Shown piece after piece: positions 48,817 through 60,865 of a stretch of DNA of 64,000 nucleotides; positions within the stretch are counted from its first letter, which is position 1, and each line of letters starts with the position of its first letter. The notes beneath the pieces were generated by a model. It saw nothing but the letters and a program-made list of their open reading frames with translations. It searched no databases and was not told the DNA's origin. A program made the translations under genes and the position numbers. The stretch is taken from assembly GCF_024139115.2 (NCBI RefSeq), contig NC_085139.1, positions 107,113,935 to 107,177,934 on the forward strand, written 5' to 3'. Source of the stretch: Armigeres subalbatus (Eukaryota; Arthropoda; Insecta; Diptera; Culicidae).

Positions 48817-50498
48817 TTGCCGATTTCACCAATTTGAAGAGTTATGTGTAGATTGTGATTTGCCCGCTTCTTTTTCTCACACTCACTCTGATTTCGGGTT
48901 GATCGATTTTTGTTATTGAAATTTACCCAATTATAACCCATTACTCGTTAGTCACATGTAAGCATGTATATTACCCAAGTAACCACTAAAGGCCAGTATC
49001 GACTTAAAAAGTAGAGAGGTTACGGAATTTTGTTCAATATTACCAAGAGGAATTTTGACAACTGATCTGCATGGAGCAAATTGTCACTTTTACTTACGGA
49101 ATAATCGAGCAGAATATTTTTCCGAAAGTAAAGTGACAGCTCCCATTACTTTGCGCGGGAACCTTACAAATGCCAATTTTGTTTTTTGTTCTTTTCATGT
49201 GGATACTGCTGTAAGAATTTTGTTTCGATTCTTTACTTTTCCGATTCAGTGAACGGAATTTAACATGTGATTGAGATAGAAAAAGAAATTTCTTTTGAAC
49301 ACGATACCAACCTTAAGCCGTTAAAAATGACTTTAATTCAGTTCTATAGTCACCTTAAAGATATGGTAACAGTGCTAATTAGATCTAAATTGAGCTTGAG
49401 TGCTGCTCAAAAGCCGCTTTTGGCGAATTATTTGGCCAATATAGTGCTTGCCCCTACTATTTTCCATGCCTATGCGTAAGTGTCAAAACATTTAGACGAG
49501 TTGTAAATTGAACGAAAAAAAAATGAAACGAAAAATATTTATTTACATTCTGATACGTTCTATCTTTTTCTTCCCGTTGGGTGGGACTCGATGGATCTTT
49601 TTGTTATTTTGTTATTAAAATCCGGTCTTGAACTTATGCTTGGACGATGGATTTAGTTTTAGTTGGTCGCCGTGCCATCTGATCCATCTCCAAACTAAGT
49701 GGATCTATTGCTGGGAAGGGTTAATCAAGATAAGGATTCTATTCGCCTCAACGATTCTATCTGCTTCCATGTCAATGGCGAGGGAAATGTTAAAAAAGCG
49801 CAATTCGTGTACGACTTATTTACTATTGAATATAATGAACCACACTACACTTTTCAAATAAAGCCTATTTGAAAGTTCCCTTCAGCGAGCCTTTCAGGTG
49901 GCGATTAGTATAAGCTAAATATAAAACAAATCCACAGCTCCTGAAACAAGAATCATGCATTTCCTATACGTAAATGATAAACATTATCAATAACATTGTT
50001 ATTGTACATAGCTGATTTTCAAAACTATCTGTTTCAAATGCGAGTGAAAGAGACAGCTTATAAAATTATGGGCGTTATTGTTTATGATTTCACCCAAACG
50101 TCATGGATGATAGCTCTAAATTGGTAATGAAGGTTCTCTTATTCGGCTTGTATATCTACAGAGCTGATTAGCTTTACATCTAAGCGTTTTATACCGATAT
50201 ACGGCTTCTTCTGCTGCTTGAGGCTTATACTGCCAATAAGCATTTGAAAAACATATATAGAGCTTATAGGCACTGAAAAGCTGTTATATGGTATGAATAC
50301 GGCTTATTAAAGTGCTTAATGGTTTCTTGGGTAAATCGATTCCCGCCATGATTTGACGTCTATTTGTTTTCAGATTGAGCACTCACACACAAATATTATA
50401 CACGGAAAATAAAACTTTTTTGAGTGTATTGAGTGTGAGAAAAAGATGACTGTGAGAAAAAAAATCTCGCAAAACTCTTGTAAAGTGCAAAAAGCGCA
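48817..50498. mobile_element. LINE-inhabiting MITE family member, itself interrupted
   Basis: It starts TTGCCGATTTCACCAATTTG and ends GTGCAAAAAGCGCAA, the inverted orientation of the MITE at 21956-22278. It is split at 48972 by the element 48974-50331. Confidence 0.75.
48974..50331. mobile_element. 1358-bp TIR element (CCCAAGTAACC ends), TA target site
   Basis: Ends CCCAAGTAACCACTAAAGGC and (inverted) CCCAAGAAACCATTAAGCAC, with TA on both sides. Removal rejoins the host MITE (GTATA-TAAATCGATTCCC). Two short plus-strand open frames, 49267-49479 and 49628-49861, show no known domain. An inverted pair TGTCACTTTTACTTACGGA/TCCGAAAGTAAAGTGACA lies at 49083-49140. Confidence 0.75.
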
Positions 50499-51286
50499 AC
50501 CCGAATAAAAAATATCATAGAAAAACAATACAATTTATTGTAACATCACTACACTGAAAAGAAAAGAATAGTAACGCATACCATATTGAGGGTGAAATTA
50601 AAAACATTTTACCGATTGATTTCGGTAGAACGCAAAACGCAATTGAAACTACTGCGTTTGTGGTCAGCTTTACTATGCCTTCTCCGCGAAAGACCGTAGC
50701 ACAGCTAACCATTTTTGATGTCAAATTTACTATGCTTGATATAATATGCACATGGTAATTCTAACTGTGAAGAATGGTTTTCGTGATGTGATATTTTTGT
50801 TGAACAATAACAAACAACGATTGCATTTCGATTTGAACTTTTATTAAATTTCATTAAACACAATAAAATGATACACATATTATAAATCTGAAATCAGTTG
50901 CGTGAGCCGGGTGGGGATCTTTGTGTGGATGCATTCAAATGGAAGGGTAATCACATAAAACACGATCTGATGAATTACACCGCATTACAGAAACCACATT
51001 AGAAACCATCTTGTATTGGATTCCGAAACTTTGTTTTCACTGTCGATTCACTGTGAAGTGTAATCAGTAGCTTCAGCACCAATTGCTATGGGTATTTTTG
51101 CTTCTTTTGGCATACTCTGGAAATAGCGATATTGCCAGCAAATATCGGGGCCGTTTCGTCATGATCACCATAACAAACTTCACCATAATGCAGGATTATT
51201 AGAATGGACCTTTGGTGCCGATCAATGGTGTCCGCATCGTCTTCACTGGAAATCAATATCATTATAGACACATTTCATAATCATCG

Positions 51287-51463
51287 ATGAAATTACTCAC
51301 CGTCGTAAATATCTATCTGGAAAACCCTCAAATTAATCCTCAGCAAAATGAAACTGATTTCGATTGGACGGCAATGGCGAAAAAATCGTATCTTGCCGCA
51401 AATAAAATGAACTGGGATGCGGTGAATTTAACCATGAATAAACCTGGTAACATGGTGAAATGA
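51287..51463 (+). CDS. Possible 58-aa small ORF of unknown function
   Basis: ATG at 51287 to TGA at 51463, inside the large inverted-repeat element. The composition is protein-like and compact (NETDFDWTAMAKKSYLAA). No homology recognised and no ribosome-context or splice evidence; chance is quite possible. An antisense GTGAGT...TTTCCAG pair at 51253-51298 could equally be an intron of an opposite-strand transcript. Confidence 0.2.
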   Translation: MKLLTVVNIYLENPQINPQQNETDFDWTAMAKKSYLAANKMNWDAVNLTMNKPGNMVK

Positions 51464-51963
51464 TAACTTTGTTTACAACAAGTTTGGTTTGGGATAACTA
51501 TGGTCCATGGTAACTGGTTCGCTTGGATTACATAGTAATGTCAACTAAAATATGGTTGTCTTCATATTATTTTGGGATCACCTCTACTATGTTCTAGCAT
51601 AGTAAAGCTAAACAGGTTTCGGCAGATGTATTTACTACAACATTTCTACCAGTGTATAAAACACAATAAATTTACAATAGATTTTATTGTAAATGAAATA
51701 ATAGAAATACATTAGAATGTATTGTTATGAACCATTCATTAAATTGTAAATGAAGTTTTCGCATTAGAACGTACGGGTTGTTAAGTATCGTAACTATACA
51801 AAATCTGAGATTTTTTCATACACTTTTTTTTGTTAAACAATAGAGTGTATCGTAAATATATTGTTGAAACAGCCGAAGAAAACCGTTCAAATTACATTAG
51901 ATTGAATTGTATTTTTATAGTAAAACAATACGATATTGGATTTCTTAATTATGACGGCTTTAC

Positions 51964-53421
51964 CGTTCAACAATGGAATTTTAAGAAAAATAATGCATAT
52001 TGGCGGCAATGGGATAAATATTGTTATATTGCTTATATGAAATTTGAACAAAATTTTCAGAAGTTATCAATGATTAAAATGTATGCACTAAATGGTCTAA
52101 AAACAATTGGAAGTATTGTTATATTAGAGAACTATGTTGACTTATTATATCCACGGTGTTGATACAATATGGACAACCATCAAGAAACTATATATCCTAT
52201 CCAGGTTTTTACGCAGGTCATGCTACAAATTTTGAATCACCCCTTCTGACGTTTGCTGTGTCCACTATAATTTTTATAATTTCATCAAAGTATGCTTTGT
52301 TATTTTGAAAAATATTGTTTAGGCATGGAAACGTCAACTTGTTTATTGTTTTCATATTCGATTTCAATTTGATCTAATTTGATACGTTCTAAACAAATTT
52401 TCTCTTTTTTAGCCTATTCAAGAACTACTGACCTCGTACTATTATTGAGCATCCTTGGAGCAAGTCATGGCGGAACGGTATCTGACTTCAATCTTTAAAA
52501 AAAGGCAACTAACTAATTATGCAAAGATTTTCTTCACGTTAACCTCGTCAGATCGATAAATTCATAACTTTCCTGAAAATCTACTTCTAATACATATTAC
52601 TAACTCGAGAAGCGCACGAGTCGTTATTTTGACGATTGCTCATCGTTCGACGTCACTAGGGACGCGGATTTCAAGGATGGTCGAAGGGTACGAGTACGAT
52701 GGTTTCGAATGGTGCTTTTCTGTGAATGCCATTTGCCTTTAGAGAATGCCGAAGACTACCCAAATTTGAAGAGCAAACTTATCTCTCAACTGTAGGCACG
52801 TTTGGCCCTTTTACCTCGTTCTGGAATTGATTAAAACAAGATATATTCTATTGATGAGATCATTTAGACAGTAATCGCAACAATGGTTGGTAATCTAAAT
52901 CTCCAGAGTGAGGTGGTCTACAATTTTACGTGAATGTGGTATCTGATGCTGTTCAGCGCATATAGCGTCCGTGCAGTGGAACGCGGAGAACGTCGATTTT
53001 CGATAACCGATTTTTGTAAGCGATTTAATTTTCCAGCTACATATGTCAGTTCTAGAGACTTATTCGAATAACAATGGTGGGTTGCCAGAATAAAGAGCAT
53101 TTCTTATGAATCCGGGGAACTGATTCGAATAGAAGTCGTAGAGCATACGCTGTATCATAGGTAGTGTGTTTGTATGCTTTTCCAATACCTACATATGTGC
53201 AATTCGGCTGCAGCAAATCTGAAAAGAATAATTATTATTACGTACATATTATTAACCTGAAATACCGTGAGACGGAATAAGCTATCGAACATTTTGACAA
53301 ATTGCTAAACATACTTTTATTCAAAGGTGACTATGATGCTCTGATAAAAGTACTTCACGGCATCTGTCAATTTGAATCACCAGATTTATGGCTAGCGTAA
53401 CAAGCTGGATTGTAAACCGTA
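51964..53421. other. Intergenic stretch without recognised gene
   Basis: AT-rich with short chance frames. A minus-strand frame at 52918-53100 looks protein-like but has no identifiable family. Confidence 0.4.
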
Positions 53422-54131
53422 CACACTTACCTTCATTTCACCGTATTCGGTAAATTTTACTGAAATCTCAACAGCAGAACTGTTCGGTAATTTATTTTTA
53501 CAGATTTTTGTAATTTTTCCATTGCTCAACTGTCAAAATCACCGAAAATCAGTTAAATTATTTACCGAACAGTTCTGCTGTTCATCGTGATCGACACACC
53601 GTCTCGTGCGGTGGCATAGTGCGCGCTCTCGGAATACGACAGGTATTTCCCCCTGTAATTCGCGGCCGCCGCGTTTCAAACGTTCACGAACAAGTGTATA
53701 CAGTGCTACAAAATCGCAACAGTGAAGACTAGCTGTGAATCGACGAAAAAACGGATAAGCGAAGTGAAAAGTGTATTCAACACGTGCTGGAGACAACCAA
53801 AACAAACAGCCATCGTCCGGCTGTTTTCATTCAGTTGTCGATGGTGTGGGTAGCGGTACACCCAGAGGAAGATTTTTGGTGAAAATAAAAAGTGTCGAAA
53901 AGTTTCGAAATCTCGAAGGAAAAATTAAATACTGAATAGTGTCCGAAAGTGTATACTGGGAATCTTACAGTGTCCGCCGTAATTGTGTGCCTACAGTGGG
54001 GCGTGAAATACCAAGAATTACATAAATTTGAGGTTAAAGGGACATAGAAAGTTGGGTGTATTCTTCGTTAGTCCATTTGGGGTAGGTAACGGGTGACCGT
54101 TGCCATAGTGGTACAATCAACCTAATTCAAC

Positions 54132-55426
54132 ATGGCGGCCGCTAGTAGCGGCGACCCCGGAGGGTCTGTTGGACGTAGACTACCAAATTATATGGATCCA
54201 ACAAACAAGTTTGGTGAATTAACGTTCCTTCAGCTAACCGCAAAAGATGGTGCCACACTGCCGATCAATCCTTTTATCATTGGAAAAACGGTTGAAGCAT
54301 GTGCCGGTGGAGCCATCGAAAGTGCTAAAACCGAAGCACAAGGCACAAAATACACTTTGTGTGTTCGGGATCCAGCCCAAGTTACCAAACTGCTCAAACT
54401 GAAATCGCTCATCGACGGAACCGACGTTGAAGTCATTCCCCATCCAAATCTGAACACTAGCAGATGCGTCATCTCCTGCTTTGAGCTGATTTACATGGAA
54501 GAAAAGGATATCCTAACAGAACTAATCAACGAAAATGTTGTCCGTGTACAACGCATCACCAGGAATGAGGGTGGTAAAAAGGTAAATACGCCTGCGTTGA
54601 TCCTTACATTCTGTAAGACCACGTTCCCAGAATTCATCAAAGTCGGCCTGCTACGTGTTCCCACCCGTCCGTACTTTCCGAATCCCATGCTATGTTATGG
54701 GTGTTTCAGCTACGGCCACACACGTATACGATGCCCTGGACCGCAACGCTGCTTTAACTGTTCCGATAATTTTCACGGAGAAGAATGCGATAAGGCACCG
54801 TCCTGTCAGAACTGCAAGGGCAACCACAGACCGACTAATCGCCAGTGCCCGGTTTATAAAAAAGAAGTAGAGGTAATCAAAATCAAAGTGCGTAACAATT
54901 TGAGTTTTCCAGAGGCCAGAAAACGTGCTGAACAGCAAATAGGAAATAGTTAAGCGCAAGCAGCAGCACAGCAGACCGTGATCGAGAGAAAGCTGAAGGA
55001 ACTGGAAATGGCCATGATGATAAAGAAATCGCCCGACTGCATGAAGAAAGTAAACGGAAGGATGAACGTATCGAGCAAATGACGGCAATCGTTAACCAAA
55101 TAAAAATCCGGCAGCAAATCGGCAAAGTAAAACAGAATCAAGACTACGAAACCATCAGCAACGAAAAGCCGCACCACAGCCATGAACAACGACCAGTCCA
55201 CATGACGATAGGCGTCACCACTCGATCGAGGAACAACTCCCCAGTCGTTCAGGAGAGTAAGCGTGGACGACTTCAAAAGACCAATCACACCAAACCGGCA
55301 ACCTCACCAGACCCAAGCCCGCCACCGAAAAAGACCGCTGTTACCCACGACCTCACGCAAATGGATTTTTCCAGCGAGGAGTCGGAGATACCGGAGACAT
55401 GCCCAAGTCAACAAGGTCTTCGATAA
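54132..55426 (+). pseudogene. I-like LINE ORF1 (nucleic-acid-binding protein), broken
   Basis: ATG at 54132 (MAAASSGDPGGSVGRR). Residues of about 180-250 hold three gag-type knuckles: CYGCFSYGHTRIRC, CFNCSDNFHGEEC and CQNCKGNHRPTNRQC. A TAA at 54951-54953 stops the frame after 273 codons; coding resembles a continued frame (AQAAAQQT), shifts at about 55015, and goes on as an Lys/Gln-rich helix and a Pro-rich tail to 55426. ORF1 proteins of this group bind the element RNA. The stop and frameshift are probably decay. Confidence 0.85.
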
Positions 55427-55499
55427 CTCCACTTCTCAACAGCGCATGAATTACAACAATGAGCTTAATCGGTTCGGAAGTAGGAAAGTGTAGTACCTC

Positions 55500-58400
55500 T
55501 TCCGACGCAAGTATGGCAGGTCGAAGGAGTCATCCGGGACGTTTTACCCCAACCCGTTGATGACGAATTCGCCTCCGTAACCGATCAAAATACTGAACAC
55601 ACCACGATAACGGAAACTCGAAATAGACGGCAGAGAGAAGAGGTAGCCCTTCTTTTCACTGGCCACCGCCATTCACAAGCAAGTATAATCTACCCAGCTT
55701 TTACACCCGATAGAAGCGTTACCAGCAACGACGATGTCCACAGAACTACACAAAGTATTTCCCCAGTGCCGGCTGTTGCCGGTAGATCTGGAAATAATCG
55801 TGTAGTAGTTTCGGCAACGGCTGGCACTGTGGGGCAAGACGTCCCACAGGTCAGTACTCGCTTATTCCAACCACAGGCAGATACTGTCTCGTCCAACATT
55901 CCAGGTCACTTCCAAGCTGCGGTTCCCGAAGATGTCCCTTCATCGGATCGTCGAAGTAATATTACACAAAGCGCTTCCCCAGTGCCGGCTGTTGTCGGTA
56001 TTGGTAAAACTAGTGTAATTGTTTCGACAGCGGCTGGCACTGTGGGGCAAAACGTCCCACAGGCAAGTTCCAGCTTTGAGCACACATCTCCAGAGATTAT
56101 CGTGGCACCTTTTTCTCCCACAGTTGATCAACCAACGCGAAGAGTATCCACATCGTCATCTGTCACATGCTCCATCACGGATAGTCGCTCTGGCGGCGTT
56201 TTCGCTCTACAGTGGAACCTGCGTGGTCTGAGGGCCAACATTAGTGAGCTGAAGCTCCTCATCGCCGATCTGGAACCTTGCGTCGTGGCACTCCAGGAGA
56301 CCAAAGTGAACCAAACCGTTGTCCCACCAGATTTCGTCGGCAGGAACTATACCTTACTCCTAGAATCAAAAAGCGTGCACTATTGGCAACACGGGGTTGG
56401 CCTTGCTATAAGGGAAGGCATACCATTTGAGCGTGTACAGATCGACACCCCACTGCATCTTATTGCTGCTCGCATTCACGCACCGATCCAGGTAACCGTA
56501 GTTTCTGTGTACATTCCGCCGAGCTCTGTTCAATGTCAGGCCGCAATGGGTGAGTTGTTCGAGCAACTAGAAGGTCCAGTGCTGCTTCTCGGAGATTTCA
56601 ACGCGCATCATCTCGCGTGGGGCTCAAACCATTCGAACCCGCTTGGTCGTTTCATCGCCGAAACGACTTTGAATAAACAGTTGGTAATTCTAAACGATCA
56701 CTCGCATACTCGTATCGACCCGGCTACGGGAAATACTTCGGCCATCGACTTGACCATCTGCTCCGAAAGCCTGGCTCGTAAGTTCACTTGGCGTACGTTA
56801 ACGGACACTTACAATAGCGACCACTTCCCGATCACGGTTTCCATCCAGGGATGGTTGAATCAACGGACAGCGCGGCAGAAGTGGCTCTACGACCAAGCTG
56901 ACTGGCCGTTGTACGAACAGCTCACGGCAGAAACAATCCGGCCAGATATCGAATGGGATGTAAGCAGCTTTACTGAGAAGATTACAGCGGCAGCAATAAA
57001 ATCTATACCTCGGACCAGCGGCAAAATTGGACCAAAAGCGGCTCCGTGGTGGTGCCCCGAAGCAAAAACGGCAATCCGATGGAGAAGAAAGTGTCTTCGC
57101 TCCCTTCGACGACTCCAGTCATCCGACCCGGATCACCCTGAAGCACTGGCGAGATTTCAAGAAGCAAGGGCAGCAGCACGAAAAGCGATCACTCAGGCAA
57201 AGCAGCAATCGTGGGAAAAGTTCGTGGCGAGAATATCACCCAGCAGCACGTCGACTGAATTGTGGCGGACCGTGAACACTCTACGTGGTAATCGGCGACA
57301 GCGTCCGGTAGTCCTCCAGCGATCGGACGGGTTCACGGATGATCCCAAAGAAGTAGCAGAAGAACTAGCGAAAGATCTGCGACCTCCAGCTACCCTCCTT
57401 CGTTCCAAATAGCGAAAGCGGCGGCTGAACGAAAACTCATCGATTTTTCGCAAAACAGCGATGATGTGTACAACATCGATATCACCCTCGGTGAACTTTT
57501 GTGGGCCCTCGACAAAGGGCAAGGTGCCTCAACAGGCCCAGATTCAATAGGGTATCCTCTGCTACAACATCTGCCTCTGTCCGTGAAGACGTGCCTGCTT
57601 GAACTGCTTAACAATATCTGGCGCAGTGGCAAATTTCCTGAAAGTTGGCGGAATGCTATAGTCATTCCGATCCCGAAATCTAACTCCCACGAGACCGGTG
57701 CCAACGCATTTCGACCAATCTCACTCACCAGCTGCATGGCTAAACTCTTCGAACGGATCATTAATCGCCGATTGATCACCGAACTAGAGTTGAGTGGACG
57801 ACTCGACAAGCGCCAACATGCTTTTCGGGCAGGACACGGTACGGACACGTATTTTGCCGAGCTTGAAAAGTCGCTATCTACCACTGACGAACACTGTCTT
57901 ATTGCCTCTCTTGATCTGTCGAAGACGTACGACACCACCTGGCGACATGGCATACTACGAACCTTAAAATCTTGGTGAATTCGAGGGCGCATGCTGAACA
58001 TGCTGCAAAGCTTTCTCTCGGAGCGCACCTTCCAGGTGTCTACAGGATGACACATGTCTCAACAATATCCGCAGGAGAACGGAGTTCCACAAGGTTCCGT
58101 CTTGTCCGTGACGTTGTTTCTCGTGGCCATGCAGCCGATCTACCGTGTGCTGCCAGACGGAGTTCAAATTCTTTTGTACGCGGACGACATCCTTCTCGTA
58201 GTACGAAGGTCAAAGGGGGAAGGTTGGCACCGGAAACTGCATGCGGCAGTCAAGGCAGTGGATAAGTGGACGAAGAGTGTTGGATTCACCATATCAGCGA
58301 CGAAATCGCAAACATTCTATTGTAGTCCAAATGCACGTCGTGAGCCGACACAGAGCATCACCATAGACCGATCCCCCATCCCGAAGACCAATCGCCTAAG

Positions 58401-59793
58401 GATTCTAGGTATCACTCTCGATCGAACACTTACGTTCAAACCGCACTGTAAGATGGCCAAGAAAGCTTGCGAATCGCGACTAAGGATCCTGCAGATGATC
58501 GGAGCGAAACTTCCGCGTGGCAATCGCACGACTCTTCTGCAGGTAGGCTCGGCTTTAATCACCGCTAAGCTGACATATGGAATAGGATTAGTTAGCCGAG
58601 GAGGTCCGGAAACCCTGCAAAGTCTCGCTCCTGCATATAACACAATGGTCCGCCACGCTTCCGGAGCATTCGTAACTAGCCCGATTAACTCGGTCATGGC
58701 TGAAGCTGGCAATCTACCGTTCGAACTATTGGCCGTTCAGTCTATTGCACGGACGGCCATTCGGATGTTAGCTAAAAGTCGACACAACAGCATCCTTCCG
58801 CTGGTTCATCGAGCTTCCGACCGTGTACGCGAAGTAACGGGTACAGCGCTCCCCGCTGTTGGCCAGCTCATAAGGCAGAGCAATCGTGTTTGGCACGCAC
58901 GTAAACCGTCGATAGTATGGGATGTAAAGAACAGTGTCCGAGCCGGCGACCCATCAGACAGAGTTCGTCCAGTCGTCCAACAGCTACTTTCAACCGAATT
59001 TCACAGATCGCCAGTAATTTACACAGATGGCTCCAAGCATGATGACAAGGTAGGGTCCGCCTTCCACTCCCATGGCCTAGTCGGAAAGTTTAGTCTCCCA
59101 AAAGAATGCAGCGTCTTCTCGGCTGAGGCGTATGCCATCAAGAAGGCAGTAACTATGCGAAATATCAATGACGACTTGGTGATACTAACGGACTCTGCAA
59201 GCTGCTTGTTGGCGTTAGAATCGGGAGCATCGAAACATCCGTGGATCCAGGAAATAGAACAAACAGCACAAAACAAACCTGTCCGTTTCTGCTGGATCCC
59301 CGGGCACACTGGTGTGAACGGAAATACTGTGGCTGATCAACTAGCGAACGAGGCCAGGGAACAGCCTGTCATTGACACGCCTATCCCTGGAGAAGATGCG
59401 TTACGAATGGTAAAACAGGCGATACGACTCCGGTGGGACCGTCAGTGGTATGAGTGTAGAGACGCGAAGCTGAGGGAGATAAAATATGATACGAATAGGT
59501 GGGCAGACCAGGGTAGCGTAGCCGACCAGCGTGCCCTAAAACGGTTGAGGATTGATCACACGCGGCTGGCCCACACTTTCCTGCTGAAAAAGGATCATCC
59601 GCCCACCTATGATTGCTGTGGAACCGTAAACGACGTGCGTCACCTTATTTTGCATTGTCGGAAGTATGAGAAAGAACGACAGGAGAACGACATCAGCACT
59701 ATTAGTCTGAAAGATGGCCTGAGTAATGATGGAGGAAGAACAAAGAAACTTATGGTGTTCTTGCACCAAACGCGATTATACGAGCAACTCTGA
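55500..59793 (+). pseudogene. I-like LINE ORF2 (endonuclease, RT, RNase H), broken
   Basis: The frame is open from about 55500 to 57412. It has two 72-residue tandem repeats (VPAVAGRSG..., VPAVVGIGK..., starting at 55766 and 55982), then an APE endonuclease (QWNLRGL at 56209; LQETK; LLLGDFNAHHLAWGS; SDHFPITV). A one-base shift near 57390-57410 leads to the RT: PISLTSCMAKLFERII, ASLDLSKTYD, stops at 57976 and about 58050, GVPQGSVLSVTLF, and LYADDILL at about 58175. RNase H follows from 59020 (YTDGSKHDD, SAEAYAI, LTDSASCLLAL, WIPGHTGVNGN). A Cys/His end motif lies near 59615-59660 (CCGTVNDVRHLILHC). Confidence 0.92.
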
Positions 59794-59861
59794 ATGGTGG
59801 GAGGTCTTAAAAATGGTATCAGCAAAATTATATCATCGGCAGAGCTACACGAAGCCTTTCC

Positions 59862-60245
59862 CCAGTGCCGGCTGTTGCCGGCAGATCGGGATACAATCGT
59901 GTAGTAATTTCGGCAACGGCTGGCACTGTGGGGCAAAACGTCCTACAGGTCAGTACTCGTTTATTCCAACCGACAACAGATACTGTCTCGCAAAAAATTC
60001 CAGGTCGCTACCAAGCAGCAGCAGTCCTCTCATCCGGGAAAGGGCCCCGACGAATCGTCGAAGAAATATTACACAAAGCGCTTCCCCAGTGCTGGCTGTT
60101 GTCGGTGTTTTCAAGACTAGTGTAATGGTTTCGACAGCGGCTGGCACTGTGGGGCAAAGCGTCCCACAGGCAAGTTCCAGCTCTGAGCTAATATCCTCAC
60201 AGGTTATCGTGGCACCTTTTCTCCCACAGATGACCAACCAACGCA
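59862..60245 (+). repeat. Copy of the ORF2 5' tandem repeats in the LINE 3'UTR
   Basis: CCAGTGCCGGCTGTTGCCGG at 59862 and CCAGTGCTGGCTGTTGTCGG at 60086 match the units at 55763 and 55979 in the same orientation. Similarity continues past GCACTGTGGGGCAAA to the CACAG...CCAACCAACGC region. The units here are 224 bp apart (not a multiple of three) and follow the ORF2 stop. Confidence 0.88.
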
Positions 60246-60653
60246 GAGCAGAGTTCGCTGCAGACTTCGGCACGAGTTGTCGTTACGGCGGTGCCTCCGG
60301 TCTACAGTACCACATGCTTTACATAATTCTTTGTTTGCACAGAAGAAGTGACTGACAATTTATTCGTTAGGACGAGAGAAGGTGAAGCTGAAGAGAAGAA
60401 AGATTATGAGATGGTTTCCTCTCTCGAAGGAAAAGGACGAATAATTCTGAATTTCATTTCAATTAGTTGTAAATCAAAATTTTAGACACATACTCCCTGA
60501 CACGAATGCACCCATGGCGGTGTGAAGTGTCTCTAATAAACAAACAAACAACAGTTCTGCTGTTGAGATTTCGGTAAAATTTTACCGAATTCGGCGATTT
60601 ATTTTAAGTGTGTAGAGCGTATGGTAATTCAACTGTTTACACTGTTGAGCCTA

Positions 60654-60863
60654 CACGGTTAGATGACTTTACCCATTAATGGGTACTATGTTATTGTTGA
60701 TATTATTCCCACCGTGAAAAATTCACCCATTTTCTTGAAAATGTGCCACTACTCATTTTAATGAGTAGTGGCGCTTTTTAAAGAAAATGGGTGAATTTTT
60801 CACGGTGGGAATAATATCAACAATAACATAGTACCCATTAATGGGTAAAGTCATCTAACAGTG
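60654..60863. mobile_element. 210-bp near-perfect foldback MITE, TA target site
   Basis: The arms TTAGATGACTTTACCCATTA... and their reverse complement cover almost the whole element, with a loop at about 60746-60757 (TGCCACTACTCA side). TA is outside both ends (60652-60653, 60864-60865). CACGG/CAGTG terminal bases differ slightly. Confidence 0.88.
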
Positions 60864-60865
60864 TA

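Larger units (their letters stand above)
47654..51961. mobile_element. Large inverted-repeat element with several nested insertions
   Basis: The outer arms AGCCGTCATAATTGAGAAAT (left) and ATTTCTTAATTATGACGGCT-type (right, about 51942-51961) are inverted copies. The homology continues inward through ATCGTATTGTTTTACTATAA and TAATTTGAACGG to GTTACGATACTTA (48804-48816; mirrored at about 51784-51797). The left arm is split by insertions at 47688-48085, 48131-48712 and 48817-50498; the right arm is whole. Confidence 0.65.
53583..60549 (+). mobile_element. Near-complete I-clade LINE with RNase H, 15-bp target duplication
   Basis: AACAGTTCTGCTGTT occurs at 53568-53582 and 60550-60564. The element starts CATCGTGATCGACACACC and ends in AATAAACAAACAAAC. 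Layout: 550-bp 5'UTR, ORF1 with zinc knuckles, ORF2 with endonuclease, RT (YADD) and RNase H, and a 3'UTR containing a repeat of the ORF2 5' tract. RNase H after RT is the I-group arrangement. Disabling changes: one stop and one frameshift in ORF1; one frameshift and two stops in ORF2. Confidence 0.93.
53422..60612. mobile_element. MITE (CACACTTA ends, TA target site) split by an I-like LINE
   Basis: Left part 53422-53582, right part 60550-60612. Ends CACACTTACC and TAAGTGTG, with TA outside both. The arm TTCGGTAAATTTTACTGAAA is mirrored by TTTCGGTAAAATTTTACCGAA on the far side. The LINE sits inside the right arm. Confidence 0.8.

Noticed and set aside
52918..53100. Chemoreceptor-like exon on the minus strand
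   Set aside because: The resemblance is vague, with no transmembrane pattern or splice sites that would support a gene.
55763..60245. LTR pair around the I-like element
   Set aside because: The repeats are inside the element, one within ORF2, and the true borders are the 15-bp target duplications; the domain order is that of a LINE.
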